Positions 26,335 through 35,459 of a DNA stretch of 64,000 nucleotides are shown in pieces; positions within the stretch are counted from its first letter, which is position 1; the number at the start of each line of letters is the position of its first letter. Source of the stretch: Geobacter sp. OR-1 (GTDB taxonomy: Bacteria > Desulfobacterota > Desulfuromonadia > Geobacterales > DSM-12255). The stretch covers positions 62,001 through 126,000 of the forward strand of contig NZ_BAZF01000001.1 in the NCBI RefSeq assembly GCF_000813145.1. Direction: 5' to 3'. The notes beneath the pieces were generated by a model. The model was not told where the DNA came from, searched no databases, and saw nothing but the letters and a program-made list of their open reading frames with translations. The position numbers were made by a program, and so were the translations under genes.

Positions 26335-26350
26335 TGGCATCATGATTGCT
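26335..26350 (+). promoter_or_regulatory. Sigma-54 (-24/-12) promoter of dctPQM
   Basis: TGGCAT-N5-TTGCT matches the sigma-54 consensus TGGCAC-N5-TTGCW with correct GG-to-GC spacing. Transcription would start near 26361, giving a leader of about 85 nt before dctP. Confidence 0.82.
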
Positions 26351-26445
26351 AAAACGCTATTTATCAATGCCGTTTTCGCTATAAGCAACCGTTCTTTATT
26401 ATCTTTAGAAGCACCGTTGCCTAAAAACCATCTAAGGAGCTAAAC

Positions 26446-27438
26446 ATGAAACTGAAACTGTTGTTGACCCTCGCCATGGTAGTAACATTCGCCACCAACG
26501 CCTTGGCCGCCCCGATTATCATCAAGTTCAGTCACGTAGTCGCGCAGAACACCCCCAAAGGGCAGGCCGCCGACTATTTCAAGAAACTCGCCGAAGAGCG
26601 GACCAAGGGGCGGGTCAAGGTGGAGGTCTATCCCAACAGCCAGCTCTACAAGGACAAGGAAGAGATGGAGGCGCTGCAGCTCGGCGCCGTGCAGATGCTG
26701 GCCCCTGCACTCTCGAAGTTCGCCCCGCTGGGGGTAAAGGAATTCGAGGTGTTCGATCTCCCATTTCTCTTCGATAGCTACCAGGAACTGCACAAGGTAA
26801 CCCAGGGGCCGGTGGGGGCCAAACTGCTCAAGAAGCTGGAGCCCAAGGGGATTCTCGGCCTTGCTTACTGGGACAACGGTTTCAAGGTGATGAGCGCCAA
26901 CAAACCGCTCAAAGCAGTTGCCGACTTCCGTGGCCAGAAGATGCGGATCCAGTCCTCCAAGGTGCTCGATTCCGAGATGCGCTCAATGGGCGCCATTCCC
27001 CAGGTCATGGCCTTCTCCGAGGTTTACCAGGCCCTGCAGACCGGCGTTGTAAACGGCACCGAGAACCCCCCTTCAAACCTCTACACCCAGAAGATGCATG
27101 AAGTGCAGAAATACGTAACACTCTCCGACCATGGCTATCTTGGTTACGCCGTTATCGTCAACAAGAAGTTCTGGCAAGGGCTGCCGGCAGATATCCGCAC
27201 CGCCCTGGAAAGCGCCATGAAGGATGCCACAAAATTTGCCAACGACGTAGCCAAGAAGGATAATGACGAAGCCTTGGCAGGCGTGAAGAAATCCGGCAAG
27301 TCACAGCTCGTCACCCTGACTGCGCAGGAAAAGGCCGCCTGGAAGAAGGCGATGGACAAGGCCCACAAGGATAACATGGGCAGGATCGGCGCCGACATCG
27401 TCAAGGAAGCGTACGCCGCCACCGGCTACAAGCCGTAG
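26446..27438 (+). CDS. dctP: TRAP transporter substrate-binding protein, DctP type
   Basis: 330 residues with a signal peptide ending ATNALA. The mature protein starts APIIIKFSHVVAQNTPKGQAA, typical of DctP-family C4-dicarboxylate receptors; QLGAVQMLAP, MRIQSSKV and the substrate-contact region EVYQALQTGVVNGTENP follow. It is the periplasmic receptor that delivers ligand to the DctQM membrane complex. It has a strong ribosome-binding site (AAGGAG 7 nt upstream) and is first in the sigma-54-driven operon. Confidence 0.95.
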   Translation: MKLKLLLTLAMVVTFATNALAAPIIIKFSHVVAQNTPKGQAADYFKKLAEERTKGRVKVEVYPNSQLYKDKEEMEALQLGAVQMLAPALSKFAPLGVKEFEVFDLPFLFDSYQELHKVTQGPVGAKLLKKLEPKGILGLAYWDNGFKVMSANKPLKAVADFRGQKMRIQSSKVLDSEMRSMGAIPQVMAFSEVYQALQTGVVNGTENPPSNLYTQKMHEVQKYVTLSDHGYLGYAVIVNKKFWQGLPADIRTALESAMKDATKFANDVAKKDNDEALAGVKKSGKSQLVTLTAQEKAAWKKAMDKAHKDNMGRIGADIVKEAYAATGYKP

Positions 27439-27517
27439 CGACCGGCCGATCGGGAAAGCATGGCCGCTGTGCTGACAGCAGCGGCCATTTTAGCGACTAA
27501 ATCCAGGAGTTGGGGTC

Positions 27518-28183
27518 ATGAAATATCTTGATCATCTCGAGGAATGGATCATCACCTTCCTCATGGGCGCGGCAACGCTCATCATCTTCGTATCGATCAT
27601 CCACCGTTATGGCGCCGGGTTGCCGATCCCGGGCGTTCAGGATTGGCTGATCCAGCTCAACCTCAGCTGGGCCCAGGAGCTGTGCATCTACATGTTCGTC
27701 TGGATGGCCAAGTTCGGCGCAGCCTATGGTGTTCGTTCCGGCATCCACGTCGGCGTGGATGTGCTCGTCAACCGGCTTCCGGTAGACTGGCGCCAAAAAG
27801 GGGTGATGGTGGCCATCATCTGCGGCACCATTTTCACCGGCATCATCGGCACCCTGGGCGCCACGTTTGTCTGGGAGAACGGCATGCACTACGCCGTGTT
27901 CAACAAACTGGGGATGAATCTGGCCGATCTGACCGAAGGCCCCATCACCCCGGACCTGGAATGGCCGACCTGGATCATCTACTCGGCCGTGCCGCTCGGT
28001 TCGTACCTGATGTGCTTCCGTTTTATCCAGGTCGGATACCGTTTCCTGCGGTATGGAGAGCTGCCGCGCCACAACGAAGGCCATGTAGAGGGGATTGATG
28101 AAGTAACGGAAGACGTGCCGGGTGTTTTGCACGACCCGATAACACATGAAGATGCGGTTATTGAAGGAGGTATGACGAAATGA
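27518..28183 (+). CDS. dctQ: TRAP transporter small permease, DctQ type
   Basis: 221 residues with four predicted helices, e.g. ITFLMGAATLIIFVSIIHRY, ELCIYMFVWMAKFGAAYGVR, VMVAIICGTIFTGIIGTLGA and WIIYSAVPLGSYLMCFRFIQ. The R-S-G-I-H-V-G-V-D segment after helix 2 is a DctQ signature. The hydrophilic C-terminus is longer than usual (about 45 residues, acidic and His-containing). The last codons overlap dctM by four bases (ATGA), indicating translational coupling. Confidence 0.93.
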   Translation: MKYLDHLEEWIITFLMGAATLIIFVSIIHRYGAGLPIPGVQDWLIQLNLSWAQELCIYMFVWMAKFGAAYGVRSGIHVGVDVLVNRLPVDWRQKGVMVAIICGTIFTGIIGTLGATFVWENGMHYAVFNKLGMNLADLTEGPITPDLEWPTWIIYSAVPLGSYLMCFRFIQVGYRFLRYGELPRHNEGHVEGIDEVTEDVPGVLHDPITHEDAVIEGGMTK

Positions 28184-29574
28184 GCACAGCGGAACTGGCA
28201 TTGAATGCCATACCTCCCATGAGCAAGACCCGGGCCGGCGCCTGGCTAGTGGGAATTTCAACACTCCTGATCGGTGTCAGCCTATACTACGGCAATGTCG
28301 GCATTGTGTTCGCACTACTCTTGGCACTGATGCTGACCGGAGTGCCGGTGTCCATCGCCCTCGGGCTGACCGTCCTCACCTTTCTCTATCTCCTGACCAA
28401 CGTGCCGATCGAAGCGGTGGCGCTCAAACTGTTCACCGGCATCGAGAAGTTCGAGATCATGGCCATTCCGTTCTTCATCCTGGCCGGGAACTTCCTTACC
28501 CACGGCGGTGTGGCCCGAAGGATGATAGCCTTTGCCACCAGCATGATCGGCCATTTCCACGGCGGTCTGGGGCTTGCCGGCATCATCGCCTGCGCCATGT
28601 TTGCCCTGGTTTGCGGTTCCAGCGTCGCCACGGTAGTGGCCATCGGTTCGATCATCCTTCCGGCCATGGTCAGACAGGGCTATCCGATGCGCTTCGGCGC
28701 CGGCATCATAGTTTGTGCCGGTTCTCTCGGCATCCTCATGCTACCATCGATCCCCAAGGTGGTCTATGCAATCGCGACCAATACCTCGATCGGCGCCCTC
28801 TTCGTTGCCGGCCTGTTGCCGGGGATACTGCTTACGACCATGCTCTGCGCCGTTACCTGGTATGTCTCCAAGAAACGCGGCTACGCGCGTTTGCCGAAAG
28901 CCAGCTGGGGTGAGCGCATCAGCGCCTTCCGCAAGAGTGTCTGGGGCTTGATGCTCGTGGTTATCATCGTCGGAGGGATCTATTCCGGTATCTTTACCGC
29001 CACCGAGGCGGCCGCAATGTCGGCGGTGTATGCCTTCTTCATCTCCGTATTCGTCTATAAGGACATGGGGATGAAAGACGTGCCGAGGGTACTGCTCAAC
29101 TCGGCCAACCTGAGCGCCATGCTGCTCTATATCATCACCAACGCGGTGCTGTTCTCGTTCCTGATGTCCCACGAGAATATCCCCCAGGCCATGGCGGACT
29201 GGATTCTCGGCAAGGACTTAGGTGTCGTGACCTTCCTGATCTTCGTTAACGTGGTGCTGCTCTTGGCAGGCAACGTGATGGAGCCATCCTCCATCATCCT
29301 GATCTTTGCCCCGATCCTCTTCCCGGCCGCGATGCGCCTCGGCATCGATCCGGTACACTTCGGCATCCTGATCGACGCCAACATGGAAGTCGGCCTCTGT
29401 CATCCGCCGGTGGGACTAAACCTCTATGTCGCCAGCGGCATTTCAAAGCTCAGTATTACCGAGCTTACGATGGCGGTATTACCATGGCTCAGCACCATGG
29501 TGATTTTCCTTATTATCGTTACCTATTGGCCGTCGCTGTCCATCTGGCTGCCAAAGGTAATGGGGATGATGTAA
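28180..29574 (+). CDS. dctM: TRAP transporter large permease, DctM type
   Basis: 464 residues, about 12-13 transmembrane helices. Family motifs include GVPVSIALGLTVL, IPFFILAGNFLTHGGVARRMIAFA, CGSSVATVVAIGSIILPAM and a C-terminal EVGLCHPPVGLNLYVASGIS region. It is the sodium-coupled transport subunit that pairs with DctQ. The N-terminal ~20 residues before the first helix are extra but harmless. Translationally coupled to dctQ. Confidence 0.95.
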   Translation: MSTAELALNAIPPMSKTRAGAWLVGISTLLIGVSLYYGNVGIVFALLLALMLTGVPVSIALGLTVLTFLYLLTNVPIEAVALKLFTGIEKFEIMAIPFFILAGNFLTHGGVARRMIAFATSMIGHFHGGLGLAGIIACAMFALVCGSSVATVVAIGSIILPAMVRQGYPMRFGAGIIVCAGSLGILMLPSIPKVVYAIATNTSIGALFVAGLLPGILLTTMLCAVTWYVSKKRGYARLPKASWGERISAFRKSVWGLMLVVIIVGGIYSGIFTATEAAAMSAVYAFFISVFVYKDMGMKDVPRVLLNSANLSAMLLYIITNAVLFSFLMSHENIPQAMADWILGKDLGVVTFLIFVNVVLLLAGNVMEPSSIILIFAPILFPAAMRLGIDPVHFGILIDANMEVGLCHPPVGLNLYVASGISKLSITELTMAVLPWLSTMVIFLIIVTYWPSLSIWLPKVMGMM

Positions 29575-29605
29575 GGAACGGCCTTGGATACTTAGGAGAG
29601 ACCAG

Positions 29606-29926
29606 ATGCACGACCATATCTTAATTTACGTGATAGTGCTCCTGAACGCGCTCTGCCAGCTGATGCTCATCTGGAGGCTGCAACGGATGCAGAGCACTCG
29701 TTGGCTGTTTATGGGGATCGCGTTTGCCGTGCCGCTGGTGGCAATTGCCGTCATGCGCGCCCTGGTCGCCAGCGGGGTGATCAACAGCCATGTCGCTGAC
29801 CAGTCAAGGATGGAGTTCCTGGTTACCAATGCCATGAGCATCCTTCTGATTGCCGGTCCCTGGCTGGTCACCGTGGCAGCGCTCCTGTACAACAGGAACA
29901 TAAAGAGGGGCATTGCCCGTTGTTGA
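29606..29926 (+). CDS. Small membrane protein following dctM
   Basis: 106 residues with three hydrophobic helices (ILIYVIVLLNALCQLMLIW; WLFMGIAFAVPLVAIAVMRA; AMSILLIAGPWLVTVAALLY) and a basic C-terminus (RNIKRGIARC). It starts 31 bp after dctM with a good ribosome-binding site (AGGAGA), so it is probably the fourth gene of the TRAP operon. No family recognised; an accessory or stability factor for the transporter would be a guess. Confidence 0.75.
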   Translation: MHDHILIYVIVLLNALCQLMLIWRLQRMQSTRWLFMGIAFAVPLVAIAVMRALVASGVINSHVADQSRMEFLVTNAMSILLIAGPWLVTVAALLYNRNIKRGIARC

Positions 29927-29973
29927 GGGCTGATTCAGGACGTACTGAAGCACCATTTTCACGGGGGTTTGTT

Positions 29974-30189
29974 ATGAGCGTAATGGAATGGATTCCCATT
30001 TCCGAGCATCTTCCTGATGAGAGCGAGCGGGTTCTTCTTTTCACTCCGTACCGGGTTCTGGGTGATGACCACACCTGTGTCGGCACAAAAGAGAGTATCT
30101 CAACCTGCACGGCCCGGATCAACCGGAAGCAGGTTCCGGTATTTACCCACTGGATGCCGTTGCCGCCGATCCCGACGAAGCTGGTTTGA
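29974..30189 (+). CDS. DUF551-like small protein
   Basis: 71 residues from ATG 29974 (GGGGG upstream); the frame opens earlier without a leader. MEWIPISEHLPDESERVLLFTP and the C-terminal THWMPLPPIP are the hallmark of DUF551 proteins, small proteins common in phages and bacterial genomes with unknown role. Soluble, single domain. It closes the TRAP region and is followed by a strong terminator. Confidence 0.8.
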   Translation: MSVMEWIPISEHLPDESERVLLFTPYRVLGDDHTCVGTKESISTCTARINRKQVPVFTHWMPLPPIPTKLV

Positions 30190-30253
30190 TATTATCGTGT
30201 ACAAGGCCTTTATAATGCAGTAAGAGCACACTCTGCCATGTGTGCTCCTTTCT

Positions 30254-30282
30254 GGCCGGAGGATTTCCTCCGGCCTTTTTTT
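30254..30282 (+). terminator. Rho-independent terminator
   Basis: GGCCGGAGG and CCTCCGGCC pair with a 4-nt loop and are followed by seven Ts. A second hairpin (GAGCACAC/GTGTGCTC, about 30226-30247) lies just before it. It ends the dctPQM-DUF551 unit. Confidence 0.9.
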
Positions 30283-30384
30283 ATTCATGAAAACCATGTT
30301 ATTCGGCTTGGTAACTGGTCATCAAATCAGATAGAAAATGGCTGCGGATAATTATGGCAAGATACTGATCAGACAGATATTTGC

Positions 30385-30394
30385 TTGTATACAA
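30385..30394. promoter_or_regulatory. TTGTATACAA palindrome upstream of livK
   Basis: A perfect 10-bp palindrome about 58 bp before livK. Similar TTGTATACAA cores are bound by some GntR/FCD-family repressors. No such regulator is encoded nearby. The palindrome is seen; the role is inferred. Confidence 0.35.
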
Positions 30395-30451
30395 TTAAAA
30401 AACAGCTACAATTTAATTTATTAAAGCAGCATTACCAAATGGGAGGTATGT

Positions 30452-31642
30452 ATGAAAAAGAATGCCTTGGATGTTTTGATTCTGTTTCTGTTCGTCCTTC
30501 TGCCATCGTCACTTTTAGCTGCGAACCTACCCGAAATCGTCATCCCCATTCCCCTTACCGGTCAACAGGCGAAATTCGGTGAAATGATGAAACGTTCCTA
30601 TCAGATGGCGGCTGAGGAGATCAATGCCAAGGGTGGCATCAGGAAACAGAAACTGGTCCTCTCCTTCGAGGATTCAGGAGCCAAGCCGGAAACCGCCCGG
30701 GCAATAGTGGAAAAACTGATCGATTCGAAGAAACAGCCGATTATTGTCGGCGAGTACACCTCATCCTGCGCCAAGGCGGTAGCCGCCGTTGCCGAAGAGC
30801 GGAAAACCCCGTATCTCATCGTTGCCAGCGCCGATGACGCCATCACCCGCCAGAACTACAAATATGTGTTCCGCCAGAATGCCGTCAATGCCCATTATGC
30901 CGACGGCGTCATCGATTTCTTCAAACAGGTCGTAAAACCGAAAACAATCGCCATCCTCTATGAAAGCTCCGCCTTCGGCACCTCGGGAGCCGATGCCATG
31001 GTCAAGGATGCGGAAAAGCTCGGTATCAAGGTCCTGCTCAAGGAAAAGTACGAATCAGGCTCCATTGACTTCAAGCCGATTCTCTCCAAGGTCAAGGCAG
31101 CCCAGCCGGACGTCCTCTTCATGGTTTCCTACGTTATGGATGCCTCCCTCCTGATGAAGCAGATCAAGGAACTCCGGATCGATGTCAAGCTCTTTGCCGG
31201 CGGCGCTGCCGGTTTTTCGATCCCCGAATTTCCGGACAATGCCAAGGATGCTGCCGACTATGTCATCAGCGCCACCCTCTGGACACCGCAGCTGAAATAT
31301 CCCGGGGCAAAGGAATATGCCGAAAAATACCGGGCAAAATACCGGGATTATCCTTCCTATCACGGCGCCTCCGCTTACTCGGCCATTTATGTGCTGAAGG
31401 ATACACTTGAGCGGGCGAAGGATTATACCCCGGAAAAGATCCGCAACGCCCTGAAAGCCACCAACATCAAAACCGCCTTCGGCCCGATTAAATTCGAGGA
31501 CAAAGAGGGGTATCAGAACCAGAACTTCAACGATACACTGGTCACCCAGGTACAGAAGGGAGAGTTCGAGACCATCTGGCCTCAGCGGCATGCGAGCAAG
31601 AAATATGTTTACCCGATACCGAAATGGAGAGAGCGGAGATAA
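30452..31642 (+). CDS. livK: Branched-chain amino acid-type ABC transporter, substrate-binding protein
   Basis: 396 residues with a signal peptide (LPSSLLAAN). The type I periplasmic binding fold is evident: IVIPIPLTGQQAKFGEMM, AAEEINAKGGI, VGEYTSSCAKAVAAVAEE, TIAILYESSAFGTSGADAM, and the hinge region YHGASAYSAIYVLKD. It lacks a lipobox, so it should be soluble in the periplasm. First gene of a livKHMGF operon with a good ribosome-binding site (GGGAGG). The ligand could be amino acids, amides or aromatic acids; the family does not fix it. Confidence 0.92.
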   Translation: MKKNALDVLILFLFVLLPSSLLAANLPEIVIPIPLTGQQAKFGEMMKRSYQMAAEEINAKGGIRKQKLVLSFEDSGAKPETARAIVEKLIDSKKQPIIVGEYTSSCAKAVAAVAEERKTPYLIVASADDAITRQNYKYVFRQNAVNAHYADGVIDFFKQVVKPKTIAILYESSAFGTSGADAMVKDAEKLGIKVLLKEKYESGSIDFKPILSKVKAAQPDVLFMVSYVMDASLLMKQIKELRIDVKLFAGGAAGFSIPEFPDNAKDAADYVISATLWTPQLKYPGAKEYAEKYRAKYRDYPSYHGASAYSAIYVLKDTLERAKDYTPEKIRNALKATNIKTAFGPIKFEDKEGYQNQNFNDTLVTQVQKGEFETIWPQRHASKKYVYPIPKWRERR

Positions 31643-31688
31643 ATCAAAGCAAGGCAACTGAACGCGAAAAGGGCTGAGGAGATCTGCC

Positions 31689-32618
31689 ATGACGTCCGTC
31701 CAGCTTGAAGTCCTTCTCCAGACGATTATCTCCGGGATATTCCTCGGGGGGCTCTATGCGCTGCTGGCCATCGGCATGACCCTCATCATGGGGGTCATGA
31801 AGATCATCAATCTTGCTCACGGAGAGTTGATGATGGTCGGCATGTATATCGCCTACGCCCTGTTTTCGTATTTTCAGGTCGATCCCTATCTCTCGGTCTT
31901 CATCGCCGCACCGGTCCTTTTCGGTCTCGGCGTCATACTCCAGAAATTCCTGATCAACCCGGTGATGAAAGTAGAGTCGATTCTGCCGGAAAACCAGGTG
32001 ATCCTGACCGTGGGGATAGGGATGGTGCTGGCCAACCTGGCGACGATCTTCTTCGCTTCCGACTACCGTTCCACCCCGGTCTCCTATGCCACCAAGGCCT
32101 GGTATCTGAGCGATTTCTGGAAAAGTTCACCCATTGAGCTTTCCATCTCCTTCCCCTGGTCAGTCTCTTTTCTCATTGCCCTCCTCATTACTGCCATTCT
32201 CTGGTTTTTTCTCACGAAAACCGATCTGGGCAAATCGATCAGGGCAACGGCTCAGGACAACGACGCGGCCCTGCTCATGGGGATCAATGTCAACCGGATG
32301 CGGGTAATCACCTTCGGACTCGGCTCATCCCTGGTCGGAGCAGCAGGCTGCCTTTTCATCCCTATTTACTACCTGTATCCGGATATCGGCGGGCAATTCA
32401 CCCTTATCGCCTTTGTCATCACCATCCTCGGGGGGTTGGGATCGACGGTCGGCGCCATCGTCGGCGGGCTCATCCTGGGGATATTCGAATCACTGACCGC
32501 TACCTATGTCGGCATGGGGTGGGCCCCGGTGGGGAGATTCATCATCTTCATCGCCGCGCTCATCTTCATCCCGGGCGGAATCGTCTCCCTCTTCAGAAAA
32601 CTGAGGTTCGGCAGATGA
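31689..32618 (+). CDS. livH: Branched-chain amino acid ABC transporter permease LivH
   Basis: 309 residues, about eight helices. IISGIFLGGLYALLAIGMTLIMGVMKIINLAHGELMM is the LivH N-terminal signature in substance, with RATAQDNDAALLMGINVNRM as the cytoplasmic coupling loop contacting the ATPases. Its stop overlaps the livM start by four bases (ATGA). Confidence 0.95.
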   Translation: MTSVQLEVLLQTIISGIFLGGLYALLAIGMTLIMGVMKIINLAHGELMMVGMYIAYALFSYFQVDPYLSVFIAAPVLFGLGVILQKFLINPVMKVESILPENQVILTVGIGMVLANLATIFFASDYRSTPVSYATKAWYLSDFWKSSPIELSISFPWSVSFLIALLITAILWFFLTKTDLGKSIRATAQDNDAALLMGINVNRMRVITFGLGSSLVGAAGCLFIPIYYLYPDIGGQFTLIAFVITILGGLGSTVGAIVGGLILGIFESLTATYVGMGWAPVGRFIIFIAALIFIPGGIVSLFRKLRFGR

Positions 32619-33553
32619 AAAAGCTCGCCCCGGCCTTGATAATAGCAGCTCTTGCCATGCTCCCACTGATCGGGCTCAATACCTACCTGCTCCATATCCT
32701 GATCATCACCATCATGTGGTCCATCATCGGCATGGCATGGAACCTCCTTGGCGGCTTCTGCGGCCAGGTCTCCTTCGGTCACGCCGCGTTTTTCGGGGTC
32801 GGCGCCTATACCTCGGGCATCCTCTACCATAAACTCGGCCTGTCAGCATGGTGGGGCATGCCGGTGAGCATAGTAGTTGTCGCCCTCTTCGCCCTCGTCA
32901 TCGGCTTCATCTGCCTCCGGCTGCGCGGACCGTTTTTCGCCCTGGGCACCCTGGCAGTCGGCGTCATCCTCCGGATTACGGCCGAAAACCTCACCGGCAT
33001 CACCGAAGGGAACCTCGGCATCATGATCCGGGAAAGAACCTGGGTCGACAAGACCTGGTACTTCTACATCATTCTCACGCTGGCCGTACTGGTCTTCATC
33101 CTGATAAAAAAAATAATCGGCTCCAAGCTCGGCTACTATTTTGTCGCCATCCGTGAAGATCAGGATGCCGCAGAATCACTCGGCATCGATACCACCTTTT
33201 ACAAGACCATCGCGCTCTGCCTGAGCGCAGTCATCACCGGACTTGCCGGCGCCTTTTATACCAGCTATATGGGATACATCGACCCGAAAGTCGTCTTTGC
33301 CCTCCATGACATTTCGATCGTTGTCATCATGGTGGTGATGGTGGGCGGGGTGGCGACCTACTGGGGCCCGATAATCGGCTCCGCCATCATGGTGCTGCTG
33401 GCGGAACTGATCAGATCCATACCGAAGCTGGGTGCCGCGCATCTCACATTGTTCGGACTGCTCTTGATCGTTATCATCATTTTTCTGCCGAACGGCATCA
33501 TCGGCGACATCCCCAAGCTGAAAAGGCTGCTTGGCTTCAGGAAGAGTTTATGA
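32615..33553 (+). CDS. livM: Branched-chain amino acid ABC transporter permease LivM
   Basis: 312 residues from the ATG overlapping the livH stop. Motifs: WNLLGGFCGQVSFGHAAFFGVGAY near the N-terminus and the coupling loop AIREDQDAAESLGIDTTFYK. Several helices follow, with HDISIVVIMVVMVGGVATYWGPIIG. The open frame reaches 32519 but that part is in-frame read-through of livH DNA. Overlaps livG by four bases. Confidence 0.95.
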   Translation: MKKLAPALIIAALAMLPLIGLNTYLLHILIITIMWSIIGMAWNLLGGFCGQVSFGHAAFFGVGAYTSGILYHKLGLSAWWGMPVSIVVVALFALVIGFICLRLRGPFFALGTLAVGVILRITAENLTGITEGNLGIMIRERTWVDKTWYFYIILTLAVLVFILIKKIIGSKLGYYFVAIREDQDAAESLGIDTTFYKTIALCLSAVITGLAGAFYTSYMGYIDPKVVFALHDISIVVIMVVMVGGVATYWGPIIGSAIMVLLAELIRSIPKLGAAHLTLFGLLLIVIIIFLPNGIIGDIPKLKRLLGFRKSL

Positions 33554-34275
33554 CACCTCTACTGGAACTTAAAAATGTATCCAGATTCTTCGGCGGCCTG
33601 GCCGCGCTGACCGACGTCTCCTTTGATGTCAGGAAAGACGAGATACTGGGGCTCATCGGACCCAACGGCGCCGGGAAGACGACCCTCTTCAATGTCGTCA
33701 ACGGGTTCTACGCCCCATCGAAGGGGGAGGTCTTCTTCAAGGGGAGCAGGATATCGGGTCTCAAGCCTCATAGGATCTGTGCGCTCGGCATGGCAAGGAC
33801 ATTCCAGGTGGTAAAACCTCTCCAGAGAATGTCCGTTCTCGACAATGTCATCGCCTCGGCCTTTTTGCGGGCAAAAAACAAGGCAGAGGCTGAAGCCATC
33901 GCTACCGAAGTGCTCCTTTTGACCGGACTGAATGATGACCGTGATGTCATTTCCAAGGGGCTGCCGCTCGGCAAGCGCAAACGTCTGGAAATAGCCCGGG
34001 CACTGGCGACAAAACCGGAACTGATACTGCTCGATGAGTCCTTTGCCGGCCTGAACCCCACCGAGCAGAATGAGTCGATCGAAATCATCAGAAACATCAA
34101 GGGAAATAGCATCACCATCATGATCATCGAACACAACATGAAGGTTATCATGTCCATATCGGACCGGATCATGGTCCTTAATTACGGGGAAAAGATCGCC
34201 GAGGGGAGTCCGGATGAAATCAGGAACAATCCGCTCGTTATAGAGGCATACCTGGGGGAAACTCAGAATGCTTGA
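33550..34275 (+). CDS. livG: Branched-chain amino acid ABC transporter ATPase LivG
   Basis: 241 residues. Walker A GPNGAGKTT, Q-loop region ARTFQ, Walker B ELILLDESFAGLNPTE and H-loop IIEHNM are intact; the usual LSxGxxxR signature reads LPLGKRKRLEIARAL here, the normal variant spacing for LivG with Gly-Lys in place of Gly-Gln. Coupled by overlap to livM and livF (8-bp overlap with livF). Confidence 0.94.
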   Translation: MTPLLELKNVSRFFGGLAALTDVSFDVRKDEILGLIGPNGAGKTTLFNVVNGFYAPSKGEVFFKGSRISGLKPHRICALGMARTFQVVKPLQRMSVLDNVIASAFLRAKNKAEAEAIATEVLLLTGLNDDRDVISKGLPLGKRKRLEIARALATKPELILLDESFAGLNPTEQNESIEIIRNIKGNSITIMIIEHNMKVIMSISDRIMVLNYGEKIAEGSPDEIRNNPLVIEAYLGETQNA

Positions 34276-34972
34276 AATCCGAAACATAGACGTCTGTTAC
34301 GGCGATGTCCAAGTCGTCTGGGATGTTTCCTTTTCCGTGCAAAGTGGTGAAATCGCCGCCCTGATCGGCGCTAACGGCGCCGGCAAATCGACTATCCTCA
34401 AGACTATCTCCGGCATTGTCAAACCTTCCGGGGGGAAGATCATCTTCGATGGAAAAGAGATCAATCAGATGGAGCCATACGATCTGATCGAGACCGGACT
34501 GGCGCATGTTCCAGAAGCTCGGCGGCTTTTTGTCGAGATGACCGTTGAAGAGAACCTCGACCTGGGCTCACTTAAGGGAAATGCGAAAAAATTGCGTGAA
34601 GAGACAAAAACCATGGTTTACGAACTGTTCCCCCGTTTAAAAGAGCGGCGCAAGCAACTTGCCGGAACGCTGAGCGGAGGAGAGCAGCAGATGGTGGCTA
34701 TAGGACGAGGTCTGATGTCCAAGCCGAAGCTGATCATGTTCGATGAACCGTCTCTCGGGCTGGCACCCATTCTGGTGCGTGATATTTTTGAGGTAATCAA
34801 AACAATCCGTAGCGAAGGGATGACAATCCTGATCGTCGAACAGAACGTCAAACTCTCCCTGGCGATTGCCGATAAAGCCTATGTGCTTGCTTCAGGCAAA
34901 CTCGTCATGGAAGGCACGGGTGCCACACTGCTCGATAATGAGCATATAAAGACGGCGTACCTGGGTGTTTGA
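34268..34972 (+). CDS. livF: Branched-chain amino acid ABC transporter ATPase LivF
   Basis: 234 residues. Walker A GANGAGKST, signature LSGGEQQMVAIGRGLM, Walker B LIMFDEPSLGLAP and H-loop VEQNV. It forms the nucleotide-binding heterodimer with LivG. HVPEARRLF is typical of LivF. Confidence 0.95.
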   Translation: MLEIRNIDVCYGDVQVVWDVSFSVQSGEIAALIGANGAGKSTILKTISGIVKPSGGKIIFDGKEINQMEPYDLIETGLAHVPEARRLFVEMTVEENLDLGSLKGNAKKLREETKTMVYELFPRLKERRKQLAGTLSGGEQQMVAIGRGLMSKPKLIMFDEPSLGLAPILVRDIFEVIKTIRSEGMTILIVEQNVKLSLAIADKAYVLASGKLVMEGTGATLLDNEHIKTAYLGV

Positions 34973-35003
34973 GACTGCAGGAGGAGATGTACAAGGGGGC
35001 GAT

Positions 35004-35429
35004 ATGTATAAAGTTGCGCACTGGATGACCCCAAACCCCGTCACGATCGACAAGGACGCGACCATCATCGAGGCGATGCACCTGATGAAGGAGAAAAACA
35101 TCCGCCGCCTGCCGGTGATGGACGGGCAGAAGATCGCCGGAATCCTGACCGAAAAAATGGTCCTGGACTTCAAACCGAGCAAATCGACCTCACTCGACAC
35201 CTGGGAGGTCCATTACTTCCTGGCAAAGACACCGGTTACCGAGGCGATGAACCCCAAACCATACCGGGTTACGCCAGACACCGACCTTGCCAGCTGTGCT
35301 CAACTGATTCATGACCGTAAACTGAACGGCGTACTGGTGATCGACTCGTCAGATCATCTTGTGGGTATACTCACCACAACCAATGCGCTCGAAGCGCTGA
35401 TCGCAATCTGCAAATCCCAGACTCCCTGA
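35004..35429 (+). CDS. CBS-domain-pair protein
   Basis: 141 residues from ATG 35004 (AAGGGGG upstream); a longer frame to 34965 overlaps livF and lacks a leader. Two CBS domains: VAHWMTPNPVTIDKDATIIEAM with NIRRLPVMDGQKIAGILTEK, and VTEAMNPKPYRVTPDTDLAS with KLNGVLVIDSSDHLVGILT. Such stand-alone pairs bind adenine nucleotides or SAM and regulate partner proteins. It lies 31 bp after livF, so it may be the last gene of the liv operon, or may respond to energy state for the transporter. Confidence 0.9.
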   Translation: MYKVAHWMTPNPVTIDKDATIIEAMHLMKEKNIRRLPVMDGQKIAGILTEKMVLDFKPSKSTSLDTWEVHYFLAKTPVTEAMNPKPYRVTPDTDLASCAQLIHDRKLNGVLVIDSSDHLVGILTTTNALEALIAICKSQTP

Positions 35430-35459
35430 GGCAAGGGCACTGCCCTATTTACAGAGCCT

